The translations under genes were made by a program, and so were the position numbers. DNA of 64,000 nucleotides from Drosophila persimilis (taxonomy: Eukaryota > Arthropoda > Insecta > Diptera > Drosophilidae). Within the stretch, counting starts at the first letter, position 1; each line of letters begins with the position of its first letter. A model generated the notes under the pieces. That model worked only from the letters and a program-made list of their open reading frames with translations. It was not told the DNA's origin and did not search any database. Positions 10,531 to 25,400 of this stretch are shown piece by piece. The stretch is taken from positions 5,394,001 through 5,458,000 of the forward strand of contig NW_020825288.1 in assembly GCF_003286085.1 (NCBI RefSeq). The letters are read 5' to 3'.

Positions 10531-13500
10531 GTGAGTGAAATCCGATGATAAATATTTTTGTATGTGAATTCTTAGCAGATTTGCATAATATGGTTTTATG
10601 TAATCAAATGTGAGTTTTATGCAAAAATCTGGTTCTTATTATAAGCTTTCCACGCTTAAAATACTGACTAGATGGGTGGTTCCATACAATACAAAATTGT
10701 CTATGTACAAAATTCCCCTTTTGTGCCATAGAATGTTGAACAGTCGATTGTAGAAGGATTTCTAAAATTGAAGAGAATACTGCTTGCAGCATTCATGTGT
10801 CTGCCTTTGATGCTGTCAAGAACTGCTTGCTAACTGTGGATTCTCAAGGAGTTCGGGAGCGCAACAGCACTGCTTGCAGCACTTTACAGCAAAAGAGAAC
10901 TGCTTGCATAAACGGATCTTCTCCCTTCCAACACCTCTCTCGCGGCTGCGGCTCTGCCCCAGCCTTCACACATAAACGGTATTTATGGATAAGAAAAAAA
11001 GCTGTCCCCTAAGAGGTGCTCCACACACACAACAAATCAGCAAACAGCAGAAATGGGATGGGCAAAAAAAGTAGACCATAAAACATAAATGCATTCACGG
11101 CTGCCTGCTGCCATTAGTGTGAAAACTTTTCACAATATCATGTTGAAAAAAAAAACACACACAAGAACAAAAACCAAATGGAAATCCAGGGCAGGCCAAG
11201 AGGGGGAAGGAAAAGACAAAAAAAACGCAGAGAAAAAGCCTAAGCCGATGAGCAACTGTGGGCCGCCTGCCCTCGCGGAATGTGAAACAAAGTTATTATT
11301 CGAGTGGAGAGAGTGGAGAGAGCGGAGAGCCTTGATCGAGGGGGGTACTGGCCTGCCCTGCCCCTGCCCTGCCGCCTGCGGAGTCAAGTGCGGAAAAGCG
11401 TTGGCTGGGAAAAGCGTGACAAAGTCAAAAGCAAGGCAAAAACTGGAGCGGGGCAATATTTTTGGGCCATCTCCATATGACATCATTGCCAGGGGGGGGG
11501 GGGGACACGGTGGAGACGACAATGACAGAGCAAAAAACAAAAAGAAAAGCCAAGAAAATACAAGAGAAAAATGCTGTTGAGCCAGCGAAAAGTACTCGCA
11601 AAAGATTTGATGCATTAGCCTTGACATTATTTCAAAGAAAAGTGCAACAAAGAGTGGGAGCATGGGAGAGGGGTAGTACTTTTGGGTCTCTTGGGATCCA
11701 CTATCATCTACTGGCCCCAGGGGATCAAGCCGATCCTTCAGCCACGCTGATAAGTGATATCAGTGCTCGTTCATCTCATTGTACAATAATAAATGGCATT
11801 CATTGAACTCTGGAGGGCATTGCCCAGACACCAGACATCTTCACGCCACAAAGACTTGCAGATCTCGAAAGTATCTTTGGCTCGGCACTCTAGCAAATGA
11901 TAATGCCAGTGGAAATATCTAGTATTCTGCTGGGACTGGGGGCCACCTAAAGTACTTTTGCCGCCTGCATAGCCAGGGCCAAAGAGGCTTTTGGCCATAG
12001 ATAAGATAATAATTTCAATGCTATTTTTAAACCATAATTTTCATAAGCCGAAATTTCATTTGTAGAAGGTTATTCTTCAGAAATGATATCCCCAAATTAG
12101 GGCCACAATAAGCCATATTTGTGGGCAGTAGAATTTTTGGTAAATATTTTTATTAACCATTTAAGGGGGGTCCCAGTTTATGGTCAAATGGGGCCGATGG
12201 GGGACATATATGGGACAGATGTTGGATTCATGTAAAATGTGACATTTTCTTTATTAAATTGGATGTCTTAGATTATTTCCCAGGATCGAAACCACACAAA
12301 ATAATCTATATCCCTTTCTGCCCTTTAATCCTTGAATCACTTAACCCATCTGTAACTCTGTTGATCTCTTCCCCTTGACCTTGCCCCAGTGCAAAATGCC
12401 ATCAAGTGAGGGGTGAAAAAGTACGTACAAGATATGAGACCCCGCTCTTCCCTGGAAGCACTTGAAAATCGAGTGTTTTTACCCCATAAAACCATTTTTT
12501 TGAAATTTGAGCAGCTGTCTCTTGGTCTCTCTCTCGCTCTTTCTTTTTGGGTAGTGTTACGCTCCCTCTGTTCCCTGTCTTTGGGTAGTGTTTCTCCCCT
12601 CTGTTAACCCCTAAAAAACGCAAATTGATATCTTCTAAAGTCTACAACTGATAAAATGTCAAAAAAAAGACAAATTTGCGGCCAAGGCTATGGGTTTTCT
12701 TTATACAAATAATGAACACACCCCTAATCAATCTAAAATACTTAAAAGTGGGGAAAAAGGAGTATATAGTATTTCTAATATTTATCTGGTTTTTTTTTTT
12801 TTTAATTTACAGAAAGTTTCCACACTGTGCGGGAGCTCTTTTTACAGCTTCCATTGTATAAAATCAGAACCCCTATATAATAAAGATGTGACGATTATAA
12901 TTGTATCGATATTCCAAAAAAACCTACAAATCGAAAGCCTAGATATAGGCCTATAGGGATATATTGGTTTTGTTTGCCCATCTCCGACTTAAGGGACTCA
13001 ACACGCGTCGTGCAATAGCTTTCATCGTTTACTTCGAACATTCTTTACATCTGAAAGACTTTTTTAACCAAGTGATCGGCTCGATCTGTTGGAGTATCGC
13101 AGTCTTCCAGTCACCAGATGAAGCCTTTCTTTCTTTTCTTCTTGTTTTCACGCCTTTCACGTGTTTATGGCCCCCTTGCCCCCCATTACCTCCCTCCCGA
13201 GTGCGTTTGCTTCATTATTAATCGCATTTTTGACGCCATTTTATTAACAGACGTGTGCTCTATGGCCAGTGGGTGAATGGGGCGGAGGGGGAGGTAGGCC
13301 GTTTTGGGTGCGGTGGGGGTTAGAGGTGCAAAAGAAGGCGTCAATTAGCTGTCGTCTGGGCCAGAAAAAAACAAAAAAAAAAAAACACTTTCACAATTTA
13401 TCAACAAAAAAGAAAACTGAAAAAGAAACATCATCAAAATGTTTAATGTTCGTTTACAATTTGACTCTTTTTCGTCTGTAGTTTTCCTTTCTTTTTTTTC

Positions 13501-15823
13501 CCCCTTTGTGCGGGAGCCTTGTCTACGGAGTTTTATTATTAATTAAAAAAGCCAGACTGTCAGACAGACATCATGATGATGACGACCGTGACCCCGCCCC
13601 AGGAGTGGGTTTGAGTTTCGGTTTTCCTTTGTTTTTCATTTCTTTTGTGATTTTTTGTTCACATTTCTCGCTGAAAGTTCGCTGATCTGACAAATCAGAA
13701 TTTGTAAACCCGACTAAAGGAAAAACATGAACGATTAGGCCACCCCCCCGCCTTCCCCCCAGAGTAAGAGGGAGAGGCCACTACTCCGCTCATTCAATTA
13801 TCATTTATTCAGCAGAGGCCCTAGACCTCAGGGTAGACCGGTTTCCAAGCTCTTAATGTGATTAAGTTGTTATGCTTCGACAGTCCCCGGATCGTGCATG
13901 CATAAGTTTTTCCATTTTCAATTTCATCCCCCTCCCCCCAAAGAGGAGTGTTGGGTAGGGGATTATCCAGCGAGGTATGGGGAGAAGGGGAGTTCTTGAG
14001 TTACCGTAATCCCAAGCCAAAGACTCTGGATAGTTGTGATGTCGTGGAATATATGTAGTGTCCGCTAATAATCACTGCTTAAATTAGTATTTTTTTTAAA
14101 TTTAGTTAGATATTTGCAGAGAATGCCACGCCTGGCACTTGTAGGGTTAAGGCGACTGCTTGCGAGAGAGAGAAAAGTCCAATAGAAAGAGCGAGAGTGG
14201 GAGAGAGGAGGAATGGATCCCGCTAGAGAGCGCATCGAGTACTTGAGAGCCAACGAAAGAGTGCGGGAAAGGGAGGAAAGCTCAAATGGTGGCACTTTTT
14301 GGAGTGAGAAGGAGAGAGAAGGAAAGAGGTCCCGTTAGAGAGCGAAACTTGGAAAGGGAAAATCAAATGGGAATATAGCGAAAATGGAGTGGATTGGATT
14401 GGATGGACTGCTTGAATTTTGTGAATACTATTTTTAAACCATTCGATTCCTTACCGCCCAAGTTCTAGGCAGTATTTCGGGATACGTACAGTGCCGCTCA
14501 GCTGAATAGGTTCAACAATTTTCAATAGTCAAACCGCTATATCTTTTTAACCAATTTACCCATTTTGCATAGATTGATTCATTGTTAATAAAGCAAGAAA
14601 GTTTGTAGTTTCCAGGACAGGTTTTTAAAGGCTTTTAGCTCAACTGCATAGGTTGAGGAATTTAAAAATAGAAAATCACATCTTTGTCTGTTTTTAACAA
14701 ACAAAAATATATAGTAATAGTAAAGTATATAAGTTAGTATTAGGTAGTCCCACCCTACTTCATATTTTCGATCTGTTAAGGACTTGTACTAATTTTCTAG
14801 AACATTGTATATTCCCAAAATAATTCCATCGGTTTCTCCATCTTTCTATCTGTTTTGGGGCTAGAATATTTGTGTTTCACACAGTTTTGCACACTTTGAA
14901 GTATTTTTACACAGTTCAAGTTCATGTGAATCTCTCAGTAGCTCTGCAACCGGTTTGCCCTTTCATTTGCTTATTGACTAAACACTTTTTTTTTTTTTTT
15001 GCGATCTATTGATTTGAATCACCATGCAAACCGCCCAAACCCCCCACCCCCCCACAGCTATCAAATGGTTTTCATTTCAATTTTTCAATTGAAGCCCGTC
15101 CAAACAAATTGCATTTGGGACCCCGGACACCCCTGAAATTTTCGAAGGGGAAGTCTACGCGAAGGCCAATTAATGGAACCGAACAGAATGGAACGTTCCA
15201 ATGGAACCCAAACGGAATGCAAATTCAAAGTGCTGACAGGCGACAATGTCTGATCGGAAGAGAGACTACAGAGACTGGTGGATGTGTCCATTATGGGCAA
15301 TATAAATAGATATTTGTCTAAATTGAGTTCATGTCATTGGCACATCATTCTTGAAAAAATTCGACAGTCGCCGGATGTGCCGTGGCAGGAACCCCGGCCC
15401 GGCCCGGCCATAACCCAACAAATTTTTGTGTTTACTTATAGAAAGGTGATTTTCCATATAGTCGTGCGATGTACGATGTGAGGACTACTCTTTATAGTTT
15501 AGTTTTTGGCCATATGAATCACGTTCTCTAATTATACAGAAAAAACAGTCAGAACAGAGATCACGAGATGACGTCTTTTGGCCTTGAAAAAAAAAACCAG
15601 AAGATCAAGTCATACACTTGGAGAAAATGCTATAAATTGGGCCTTAAATTGGGGGAAATTTAAGAGAATTTATTGGTTATTTTATGAATAAAGATTATAC
15701 GTTTTCCAAAGAAAATTACGCATTTTATTGAACTCTACATTTTAATAAAAATATTTAATAATTATATTTTCCAAAATATATGTATAATCAACTTTTTCCA
15801 TTCGTTCCTTTTTCGATTTTCAG
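10531..15823. other. Mical first intron, segment 1: no gene seen
   Basis: No coding exon is supported. Open frames here are short and lack family motifs. The stretch holds simple-sequence runs, including a 13-base G run at 11492-11504 and several poly-A/T tracts, plus GA-rich DNA around 14160-14330. Confidence 0.6.
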
Positions 15824-15915
15824 CAAACCTCAACAAATCATAATTTTTGGCCTTCCCCCGCTCCCCCCCTTCCAATCAACACAAATGTTTTCGGCCAACA
15901 AATCTGCTTGCTAAG
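15824..15915 (+). other. Candidate internal non-coding Mical leader exon
   Basis: A 92-nt stretch bounded by a good acceptor (pyrimidine-rich 'tttttcgattttcag') and a consensus donor (CTAAG/GTGAGT). It contains no long open frame, which suits a 5'UTR exon. The only support is splice-site quality. Confidence 0.35.
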
Positions 15916-16377
15916 GTGAGTTTTTAACCATATAATGATACTATTTATATATGTATATAATTATATATAGCGTATTAGTGTGGATTGGCGCATGTTTCGG
16001 TGACTAAGAGAGTGCCGCATTTAATGACTGATAATTGCTGATGGACAAGAGACAAGCTCCCCTGTCCCTCTCTAACCCATAGATTAGATAATGAAACTCA
16101 ATGTGTGGCAATCTATATTATCTTGAGTGTGTTGGGGGTAAAGACTGGATTAGATTTTGAGTTAAAAGTGAGAATTAATAGACAACGACAGTCATGGGAA
16201 GATCTAGTAACTGGTTCGCAATGGATACTATGATTATAATTGTGGATAATTATTAAATAAAATGCACAAATTTATATTTATTTATTATTTATTTGTTGGT
16301 AATTTTTGTGCTTAATCTATCGTAAATATTAAACAAATCGCTTGAGCGGTATGACCTCATTTTCGTGTCAATTGCAG

Positions 16378-16489
16378 CGATTGTAGCCGTTCACTTATGG
16401 GATTAAATTCATTTGCAATCCACAAAGGTCTCCGTTACGGCTGGTCTGATATATCCAGAGCCAAAGGCTGCCAATGTCTTCAGATGGAA
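16378..16489 (+). other. Second candidate leader exon in the Mical first intron
   Basis: A 112-nt stretch between 'gtgtcaattgcag' and the donor GGAA/GTAAGT. It contains an ATG at about 16397 whose frame stays open to the donor, so it could be an alternative start or simply a cryptic exon. Confidence 0.25.
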
Positions 16490-19400
16490 GTAAGTAGTCG
16501 TCTCTGATCTTCCAGGCACCTTCTGTCATTCTTTTCTAGTTAAGAAACCAAGATGCTAATTGGATAGGGATGAGAAATCATCAGTCTACAGGAAAACATC
16601 AATTTCGGGGAGTCTATAAGAGGAGGAGAACCTTGGACCCTTAACGGATCGTATAAACTAGACTCCTGAAAAAATGGGGTTCTGAAAGCGGGTTTCCGTA
16701 ACTAGAAAGAGGACAGCCATATGTAGGTCTAAACCACTCTAATGGTTTATGCCTCATTCTATTCCTCGTGGATCCAGGTGCCATAATTATTCCTCAAACA
16801 CCTCCAACGTCACTGGCTGCACCTGACACCCGACAGACAGACAGACAGACAGGCAGCTCTGTGGCCCACCTGCAGTTGTCCCATCAATCTTCTGGTCCCG
16901 TGTTCTCTCTACCCTCCTAACCATGGCTCATGGGGGGTGGGGGCTCTTGGGGCTCTTGGGGCTCATGGCTCATGGCTGAGGCATTTTTAATTAGAAAATG
17001 CTGCCACGACACCCAATGAAAAGTTGATCGGTGTTGCTGCTGCTGCTGCTGTGTTTATTGGCCCAGGGCCAGCGTGAAAAGTGCAAAGTTTATTGGGCCA
17101 ATCGAATAATCGAACAAGAATCGAAATCGAAACCAAAGGCAGCAAAGCAGCCCCCAAAAACCGAATGGCAGGGCAGGGACTATTTTTAATTGATGTTTCT
17201 GTTGCTTTTGTTGCTGCTTTTTCTGTGACAGTTTCAATTTCAATTTCTAGTTTCGGTTTTTCAATTTGCTGTGTAATTGATTGCCTTTGGGGGCATGCCA
17301 CTCGGCGGTGGCCATGGTTGAGCTGTGAAAATCAGTGAAAACTTAGACAGATTCAATAAACTAAAAGCCAGAAAAAGGCAAATTTAAATGAAAGGAAAAA
17401 CTTTCCTTTTGAATTTGTGAAAATTCCCTCTGTGTGTGAGGGAGGGAGGCAGGGAGGCATTTAGCTAATTTTAGCAGTCGTGGCAAGGAGGGGCGGGCTT
17501 TTATTTATACACATTTCTAATTGTGCAGCGAAAGAGAACTCTTTCCGACGGACGGCCATCGGTTCTGGTTCAGCACCACCACCCCCCGAATATGTATTAT
17601 TTTGTAGTTAAATTTTAATTTTAGTTTATTGTTGTTGTGGTTTTCGGTTTTTGGTGGGTTTATTGAACTATAGGTTGCCCACAAAAAACTACAATACAAC
17701 GGATATGTTTATGCGTTTTGTTGGTGGTTATTTATGGCCACACACACACACACAGAAAGTATTGATGGTTCATTGCCATACATACATATATGTGCCTGGA
17801 AATTTTATATATCAGATAACACTAGATACTGCCAGTAGATGACGCCAGTCTGAGATATATTCGTCTGTGTGTGTGTCTGCCCCCGTTTCGCCTTATGCGG
17901 GGGAGCTGAACTGGTTCTTTCATTGATCTAATGACTCCCACAGGCCTGTAATTACACCTTGAGGATAGAAGTTGTGGCTGGAAATTGATTTTGAATTATT
18001 ATGATTACAAAAATTTAATTGGATTTTTTTGGTGTACCGAAAATTTTAATATTTTTTTTGTAATCAAAATTCAATTTTTCAATAATTTTTAATTTAATTT
18101 TTTGGCAAACTAAATTATAATATTCTGTAAAAAGGGCAACATTTTTTACTAAATTTTGTTGCAGATTTGTTTTAAATATATTTTCAGAACTTTAAAGGAG
18201 TAAAATGTTTATTAATTTTGTTGATAAAGTATTTTTATTGCACTTAAATTATAATATTTTGTTGTTCTATTAAATGCTAAACAGTGTGAAAATAATTCTA
18301 TACAATTTATAGCTTGCTTTACAAATATAAAACAAATTGCGATTCCCATTTGGCCTGCCCGCTGCCTTATCGCAAATATTTGTACTGTAATTTAATGATC
18401 GTACAAGGCGCCACAGCACAAACAATGCTCGTGTACCCTCTACAAACCCATATATGGCAACATTTCTGGCCTCCCATTATTCGCTTATTGGCATCGAGCG
18501 TCCGTTGATAACGATAGCGATAACGATTAGAAATCGACCCGCGGAAGGTGTTGCGTTGTTTGATAAGAATGTGGACGCATTTGGAGCCAGCGATCGTAAA
18601 CCTTGACCAACAAGAAATTGGGGCTAATGAATCAGCTGACGGCCCCGGGGTGGAGTCAATTTCGAAAGGCATTTTCTTTCGTTCGATGCCGTTGGGGATG
18701 CCACTTCGTTTTTCCAATCAGCAAACGCAAACGCAAATCCAATTATCAATTGGATCAAATGGAAAGTCGCGCGGAGAAGGCAACCGCAAAGAGAGGCTGA
18801 CAATCCAATAAACGGGGCGTGTCAATGGAATTAAGGATGGGTGTTCGGTACGGTTCGGTTTGGTTCGGCTAAGGAAAGTTTGAGCAAAGCTGCGCTGCGG
18901 AAACCTTTTGGGTTGGGTTCTCTGCTCTCCGACGGATCTGTGATGCTCCGTTGCCTCGTGCCTTGGCTTAGTAAACAAGTTTTTCTCTCTCCTTACACTC
19001 TTTTGCTGTTACTCTTTTTCAGTGTTTCTGTTTTTGGTTGCGCATGAATCACTTTTAATACCCTTTAGTTGTAGAAATCAAGGGTATAATGGATGCTCTG
19101 ACAGGCTTAGAAGAAAAGTGGGAATAAAGCAGAGTTCTAAGGGTATAATGCCTATCATTTCTGCTGTAATTTCTGGTAAAACATAACCAAGAAGTGCTTA
19201 TACGACTTTTATTATATTCTCTGGATCGTTATTGAATCCAGGGCATCCCCACAGTCGATACTGTAGGCTACGTTCTTCTTTGTGTGTTCTCTGCTTTGCT
19301 TTTGTGCTTTGTGCTGCTTTGTCTTTTCCGAAAGGTAACTAAACAATGTACACACACACACAGGCACACACACGCATAGCAATGTACAGTTAAAGGGCAG

Positions 19401-22400
19401 GCTGGGAGAGAAATTGAGTTTATGACGTTTGCACTTAGCCCCCGACGTACTCGTTCTTGTACAGCATGGCACAGTTATCATTCAGTCAGCGCTGCCGCTG
19501 CCGCTACCTCCGAGCTTCGACGAGCTTTCTGCCCAGCCAGCAGCAGGCGGAAGCAGCGTTGCCGGTCACCCAAGCGCACAGCTTGCGTGAATGAATATTG
19601 GATTCATCCCCACGCAGCGCAGCGCAGAGCAGAGCAGAGCAGCGCTGTCATTCTGGATCCCTCTGGCAGTCGCTGCATCACTTATTCATTCACTCCAGTC
19701 AGTCAGTCAGTCAATCAATGGAACTTGGTTTTCGTTACCGTTTTGTTTTTCGTTTGATGCTTGATTGCATTGCCAGCGGATATTGACGGTGCCTTTGGGG
19801 CACCCCTGTTTTTTTGGTCTCTGGGGGCCATGCCGGAACCTTCAGAATTCGATCAGAATGAAAGACTTAATTTGTGAATGATTTAAGGAACTTTTACCAT
19901 GGCATTCCACATTCCGAGATTTATAAAAATATTAAATTTGCTTTTAAAATTGTTTCACTTTTTAATCGTTAAGTAAAAGTAAAAATATATGTTAAAATTA
20001 AGTCCAATTAAAGATAGAGAAAGAGAATAAAAAACCGTCACTGGTTCATGGTCAACTCGTGCGCCTAATGGCTGCCAACGATTTTTCAAGCCGCATAATT
20101 ACACCAACAATTACAACAACAGAAATATTTAAACAAAGGCAACAGCTACCACAACCAGAGAAAAATTGTTTCATTTACATTGTGCAGCGTCATGGAATCT
20201 GGTCAATGAATCAGTCAGAAATGCTCCTCAGAAATGGCTCAAAGCACGCCAACACACGACGAGCAACCATTAAAAAGTCTGCACACGCGATGCCAAATCT
20301 TGCATACATACATACAAATATGGGATATATAGTATATCGTAGTAGCATGCCACGCCCACGCTCGAATCAGGCTTATTATGGGGGCAACATTTATTGGCAA
20401 CCAAAACCGCAACTTGTCCAAATGGAAAATGGAAAGGTGGGAAGGTGAACAGGTGTCGCGTCTCAACACGGGGTCTGAGTGGGAGAATGTGTGCGTGTGT
20501 GGGCTCTGGCCATTATTAACAGATTATTAAAGACAACTCGAGTGGCCAAGGGCAGGTAAATAAATACAGGTAAATAGATCAACATAATCCGAAGCACGTG
20601 CTGCCTTAAAATAGAGCAAGAAATTAATAAAAAAGAAAGAAAATTAAGCAACAGAATGCCTGATTGTGGTTTGTGTAAAGGGTACTCTACATTAGAGTAG
20701 ATAAAGATCTATGGCTATCGAAGAGTGCATAATAAAGGGTATACAAAGTCGCTTTGAGAGAGAGAGAGAGCGCGTCAATCCCTGCCGAGCAAAGCAATCT
20801 AAGAAAGAATTGCCCTGAGAGAAAGAGAGAGAGCAACAGAACGTAGGAGTTGGGAGAGCTTACAAATGCATGCGAAAAAAAACGATGCTCTTGAAACGAA
20901 TCGGCACGTTTGGCCGACTAGATCGGACACGATCAGCAAACAGAGCAACAAAATGCAGCTTACCTGCTCACACAGGGTTGTTGTTGTTGTTGCTGGACAG
21001 AGCGATAGATGAAGGACAGAAAGAATTCCCAAGACAGAGGGCAAATGCGAGATCAAGAGATAAGAAAATTGCCACTGCACTGCGCTCAAGGCATAAAAAC
21101 TACGAAATGCAAGTCTCTGCTTGATATTTAAACATGTGTGTGCGTGTGTGCGTGTGTGTAAACCCTCGAGAACCCACATGCTCGGCTCTCGGCATATTTT
21201 GCGACGGTTTCTGCATGTCTTCGGCTGTTTGTCGCCTTCGGGCAATCTGTTTCGCCTGCCAACATTTCGGTAATTTTATAGGCTTCTCTTTTTGCCTCTT
21301 TGCAAACTGCTCGCCTAAATCGAAAGCAAAACTCATCGAAGCAAAGAAATGGAAACAAATGTGTGTATATGTACGGCTGTTAAAGTGCAATTGCAACTAT
21401 TTTAATTTTGTACGTTTATTTTATTTATAATCTAATGCTATTTTGATTCGATATCTATGGCCCTCTGGCATTTCCATTGCAACAAACAGAAGCAGAAGCA
21501 CACCCCAGCAATTGTTGAGCCACTAATTCGAACAACTCGAACATATCCGAGGAGGCCCGTTGTTAGACAATTTCATTCGCAGCGTGTTTTTGCAGTTCGA
21601 AAAATATTTGCACAATCCTCGGGCTGCCACTGCGATTGTTGCTGTTTCTGTTACTGTTTCTGTTTCGGTCCTCTGAGCGCTAATTGAGTGAGCACACGAC
21701 AAGCAGGCAGTCCGTCAGTCAGTCAGATAGACGCACAGTTCGTCTGTCCGTCTGTCCGATTGGCTGTCAGACAGCGGGCTCTAGAGGAGAAATGAAAAAC
21801 GCAGCGAGGCCTGCATACATATAATGTGGGGCATACAACATCTAGCCATCGGGGCATCGTGTGCTCCACACTTTGTTTCTGCCTCATGCAGCACGAGGCA
21901 TGCCACCGCATACAGGCAACATGCAACACACGCCATAAACTTCAAGGAAGTTGCCCAAACGATAAATGAAAAAAAACAAATCTAAAATTCATCATCTTTA
22001 TGTATGGTACCCCCGGGTAGGAGGGTTTGGAGGGTATATCGGGTATGAGGAAGCTCTATATTCCTGCGCAGGATCTATCCATATACCTATGTACGTCTGT
22101 GTGTCCTTGACGTATGAACGCTTAGAAATGATATCTTTTCCAGCCAAAAAATCTATAGTACTCGAATTATTCGAAATATATGGCTCTCATTTGATAGACC
22201 TATATGTAGATAGGTATAGTTTTTATCTATCGATTGACAAAAAATCATCATAATCTGAGCGTATAATGGAAAACACTCAAACGACAACGATTTTTACTTT
22301 AATTTTGGGAGTTCTGAGTGGATATTATCTGTACTAACATTTTATACAATATATAGGTGTATTTATTATAAATATGTATGTGCTTTGAGCGGTCTTCTTT

Positions 22401-25400
22401 TATTCTTAGATTTTTCTACATTAAAATTCAGTTTCTATGGATTTATGTAAAATTTTAAACGTAGAATCATGATAATCGAAACATCATTAAAAACAATTTC
22501 CCGTGTCTGACTCTTATCGCACCTCGCGAGAGTCTCTTCATCTCTCCCAGCGCGACTTAGCACTACAGAGCGGGTCTTACATTTACTCCGAATGCACTCG
22601 AAGAGTGAACATTTTCTATCTCACAACCGGGTATCTCCCAGTCGAAACATTCCCCTATAACTTTTTTGGCTCCATCTGTTTTCCACTTGCAAGAAATTTT
22701 GATGGAAAGCCACCAAATCGCCCGTCCAAAGCCCCATTGTCCACTCTGCAGTCGTAAAAATTGTCATAAATTTAATCCGATAAAGAGTTTCGTTTCATTT
22801 AGTGAACGACCGACGGGAGGCATTTGTCCCGCAGCCACAGCCGTTGCCGCACACTGATCGTCTAATCAGCATCATCATCATCGTCATTATGATTATGATT
22901 ATTATTATGATTGTTACTATTATATAGCTACTATAGATGTTTGAATGTATCTGTAGCTGTGGCTAGGAGCTGATGCTGATGCTGCTGTCAGACGATGACA
23001 GTTCATGTCGCTTCCATTTGCACTGCGCATCAACAATTTTCCAAGTGGCTTTTTGTTTTATTTGGGTCAGAAGTTGTTGTTTTTCCATAGGACCCCAAGA
23101 AGTCAGTGAACTTTTGTGGCATCAAATATTGAGGAAAAGTTCTGTTTGACAGAATGATTGAGCGATGGACTGACTGCCTGATTGATGGAAAAACGTTTTC
23201 ACTTAAATGAAATTATCTGAAAATTAAGTTGCGTAATTGATTCATGGGGCAGGCAACCGGCAACCGGCAACGGGTCCACAGTGGCAACAAGTTTTGCCTG
23301 AAATCGAAATCGATAAAACGGTGCAGTCAGCTCCTGTCACGTGTCCGAGGCTCCCGATTGCCCCCCTCTCTCTAAAGAATCTTGTTCTTGCTTAAACATT
23401 TGCAACTATTTCTCGGAGGAATGCATGCATTGCTTATACAACAAGTTGCACAACGTCGTTGCGTTTAAACGAAGAAGCCTTTTCAGAAATGTCAATGGAA
23501 AGTTTCTTAGGGGGAAATGCGTGAGTCATGATTGAAAATTAATAAAGGAAATGCCATAAAGCATAAGCCTTAAGGAACTATTTAACCATCTTAACTATTT
23601 TTTGTTTAACTATTTACAGTAACAGCAAACAACATAATTTGTAGCAGTGATATTATTTTATAATAAAAAATACGAAAAAACAATCCTAGTTATAATAAAA
23701 AAATGAATTATTTTCATCAAAATATTCTGGTGTCGGATTTTTTTTCTGTTTTTTTTATATATATTTTTTATTGGTATTTTTAATTCTTGTTTTTAGTATC
23801 ATTTTTTTAATATTATTTTGTAAAGTTGGTTTTTTTATTTTAATGCCATTTTTTTATATTGATTGATGTTTTTCTTATATTGGTAAATTTTGTATTTATA
23901 TTGAAACCTTTTTTCTTGATTATTTTTGTTTTACATTTTTTTTATATTGATAATTTTTGTTTTGTTTTTTATTATGATTATTTTTGTTTTTTAGTTTTTT
24001 ATATTGATTATTGTTATTTAATTTTTTGTTGTATATTGATTTTGTTTTTTTTGTATGTTTTTTTTTTTAAATTAATAATGAGTATATATTTACATAAAAT
24101 ATGATCTAGCTGAATTTGATTAAATCTGTAATAGAAGAGAATCTTTGAGGTGCATCGCAACTAAAGAACAAAAGCTCCTTTATATGGATCATCTCGGGAT
24201 TTTCTCTTTGGAGGACTTTAGACCAAGAAAGATCAATGAATTCCTACAACATATAGGACTGGATAAAGCGCCATAAAGCTTAGTTAGAGAGAGTTATTTC
24301 ACAATAGATATATATAGGATTGACGTGGGAGAATAAAAATAATAATTGGCAGCGTCAAGGCCTTAACATGTTGAGATCATCTTTTAAGAATGGCAAAATT
24401 GCTTAAACACTTGTAAAAAAAAGAAGAAAAACTTGCTTTAATTATAAAAAAATAAGCTACCTAATTGCTCTTATTAATTGCCAGCCAAGCACTACCCTTG
24501 GCATCGAATAACTACTATCGGCCATTATATAAACACATTAATTGTTCAATATTACTCATACGCCGCGTAGGCACTGCATCTGTGATTCAAAAGCGATTCC
24601 AAGGAAACACTAAATTCTAGAATTCTCTCAATGGAGGGAAAAACTCTGCAGCAGGGTTTCTCTCTTTCAGTGAAATTTTTGTTGGTGACATCTGTCCAGG
24701 GCCCTGGGAGTAAGTGTTCATTGGCGAACAAGTGGGAATTGGTAAGCAAAGTGGAGCAGCTAAGGCTGGGGCTTGGCAGATGGTGAAACAAACACGTTTG
24801 GCAAACAAATAAACACGCCAGTGGATCCCTCCACCCAACCCCGACCCCAACCCGGCCGCCGGCAGCAGATGTCTCGTTTCTCGTTTGGAATTGGGAATTG
24901 GCCGCCATATGAGAGAGCAATTTGCCAGGCAAACCGAAATCATTTTCCGTCCTTTGTTTGTTTTCATTATCGATAAATGTTTGCCTATTGTTATCGCGAT
25001 GCGACGGCGACTGTCATTGCCCCTGCCACTGGCACTGCCACACAAGGCGAGCTGGCGGCTTGCCTCGCATTTTTCCAATGAAAATGCCAGGCCCCAATTT
25101 TGGTGCCGCTTACTTTCCTGTCTAACCATTTTCGTTGGGAAAATTCGCTTGTCAGCCAAGGATATATATATATTTTTTTTTGTTGCAATGGCAATTCATC
25201 AACACCATACGATTTGTCATGCGCGGCAGACGCATAATTAAATACTTTCACCTGTGCACCGCAGATGCACAGATGCAGATACATTTTCATGGCCAACAGC
25301 CTGAAGCTGCCGTTGCACGAAGCCAATGAATGGCACTAAAAATAGTCGCATTGCCTTTGCGAGAGAGACACATTTTGTGTTAATAGCCGCACTTCACGCA

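Noticed and set aside
11089..11663. Overlapping open frames on both strands around 11.1-11.7 kb
   Set aside because: Simple-sequence composition (Lys/Arg runs one way, Leu/Phe the other), overlapping the 13-G run; no family resemblance.
22503..22757. 84-codon frame near 22.5 kb
   Set aside because: No start context, splice or homology clue; composition like the surrounding intron.
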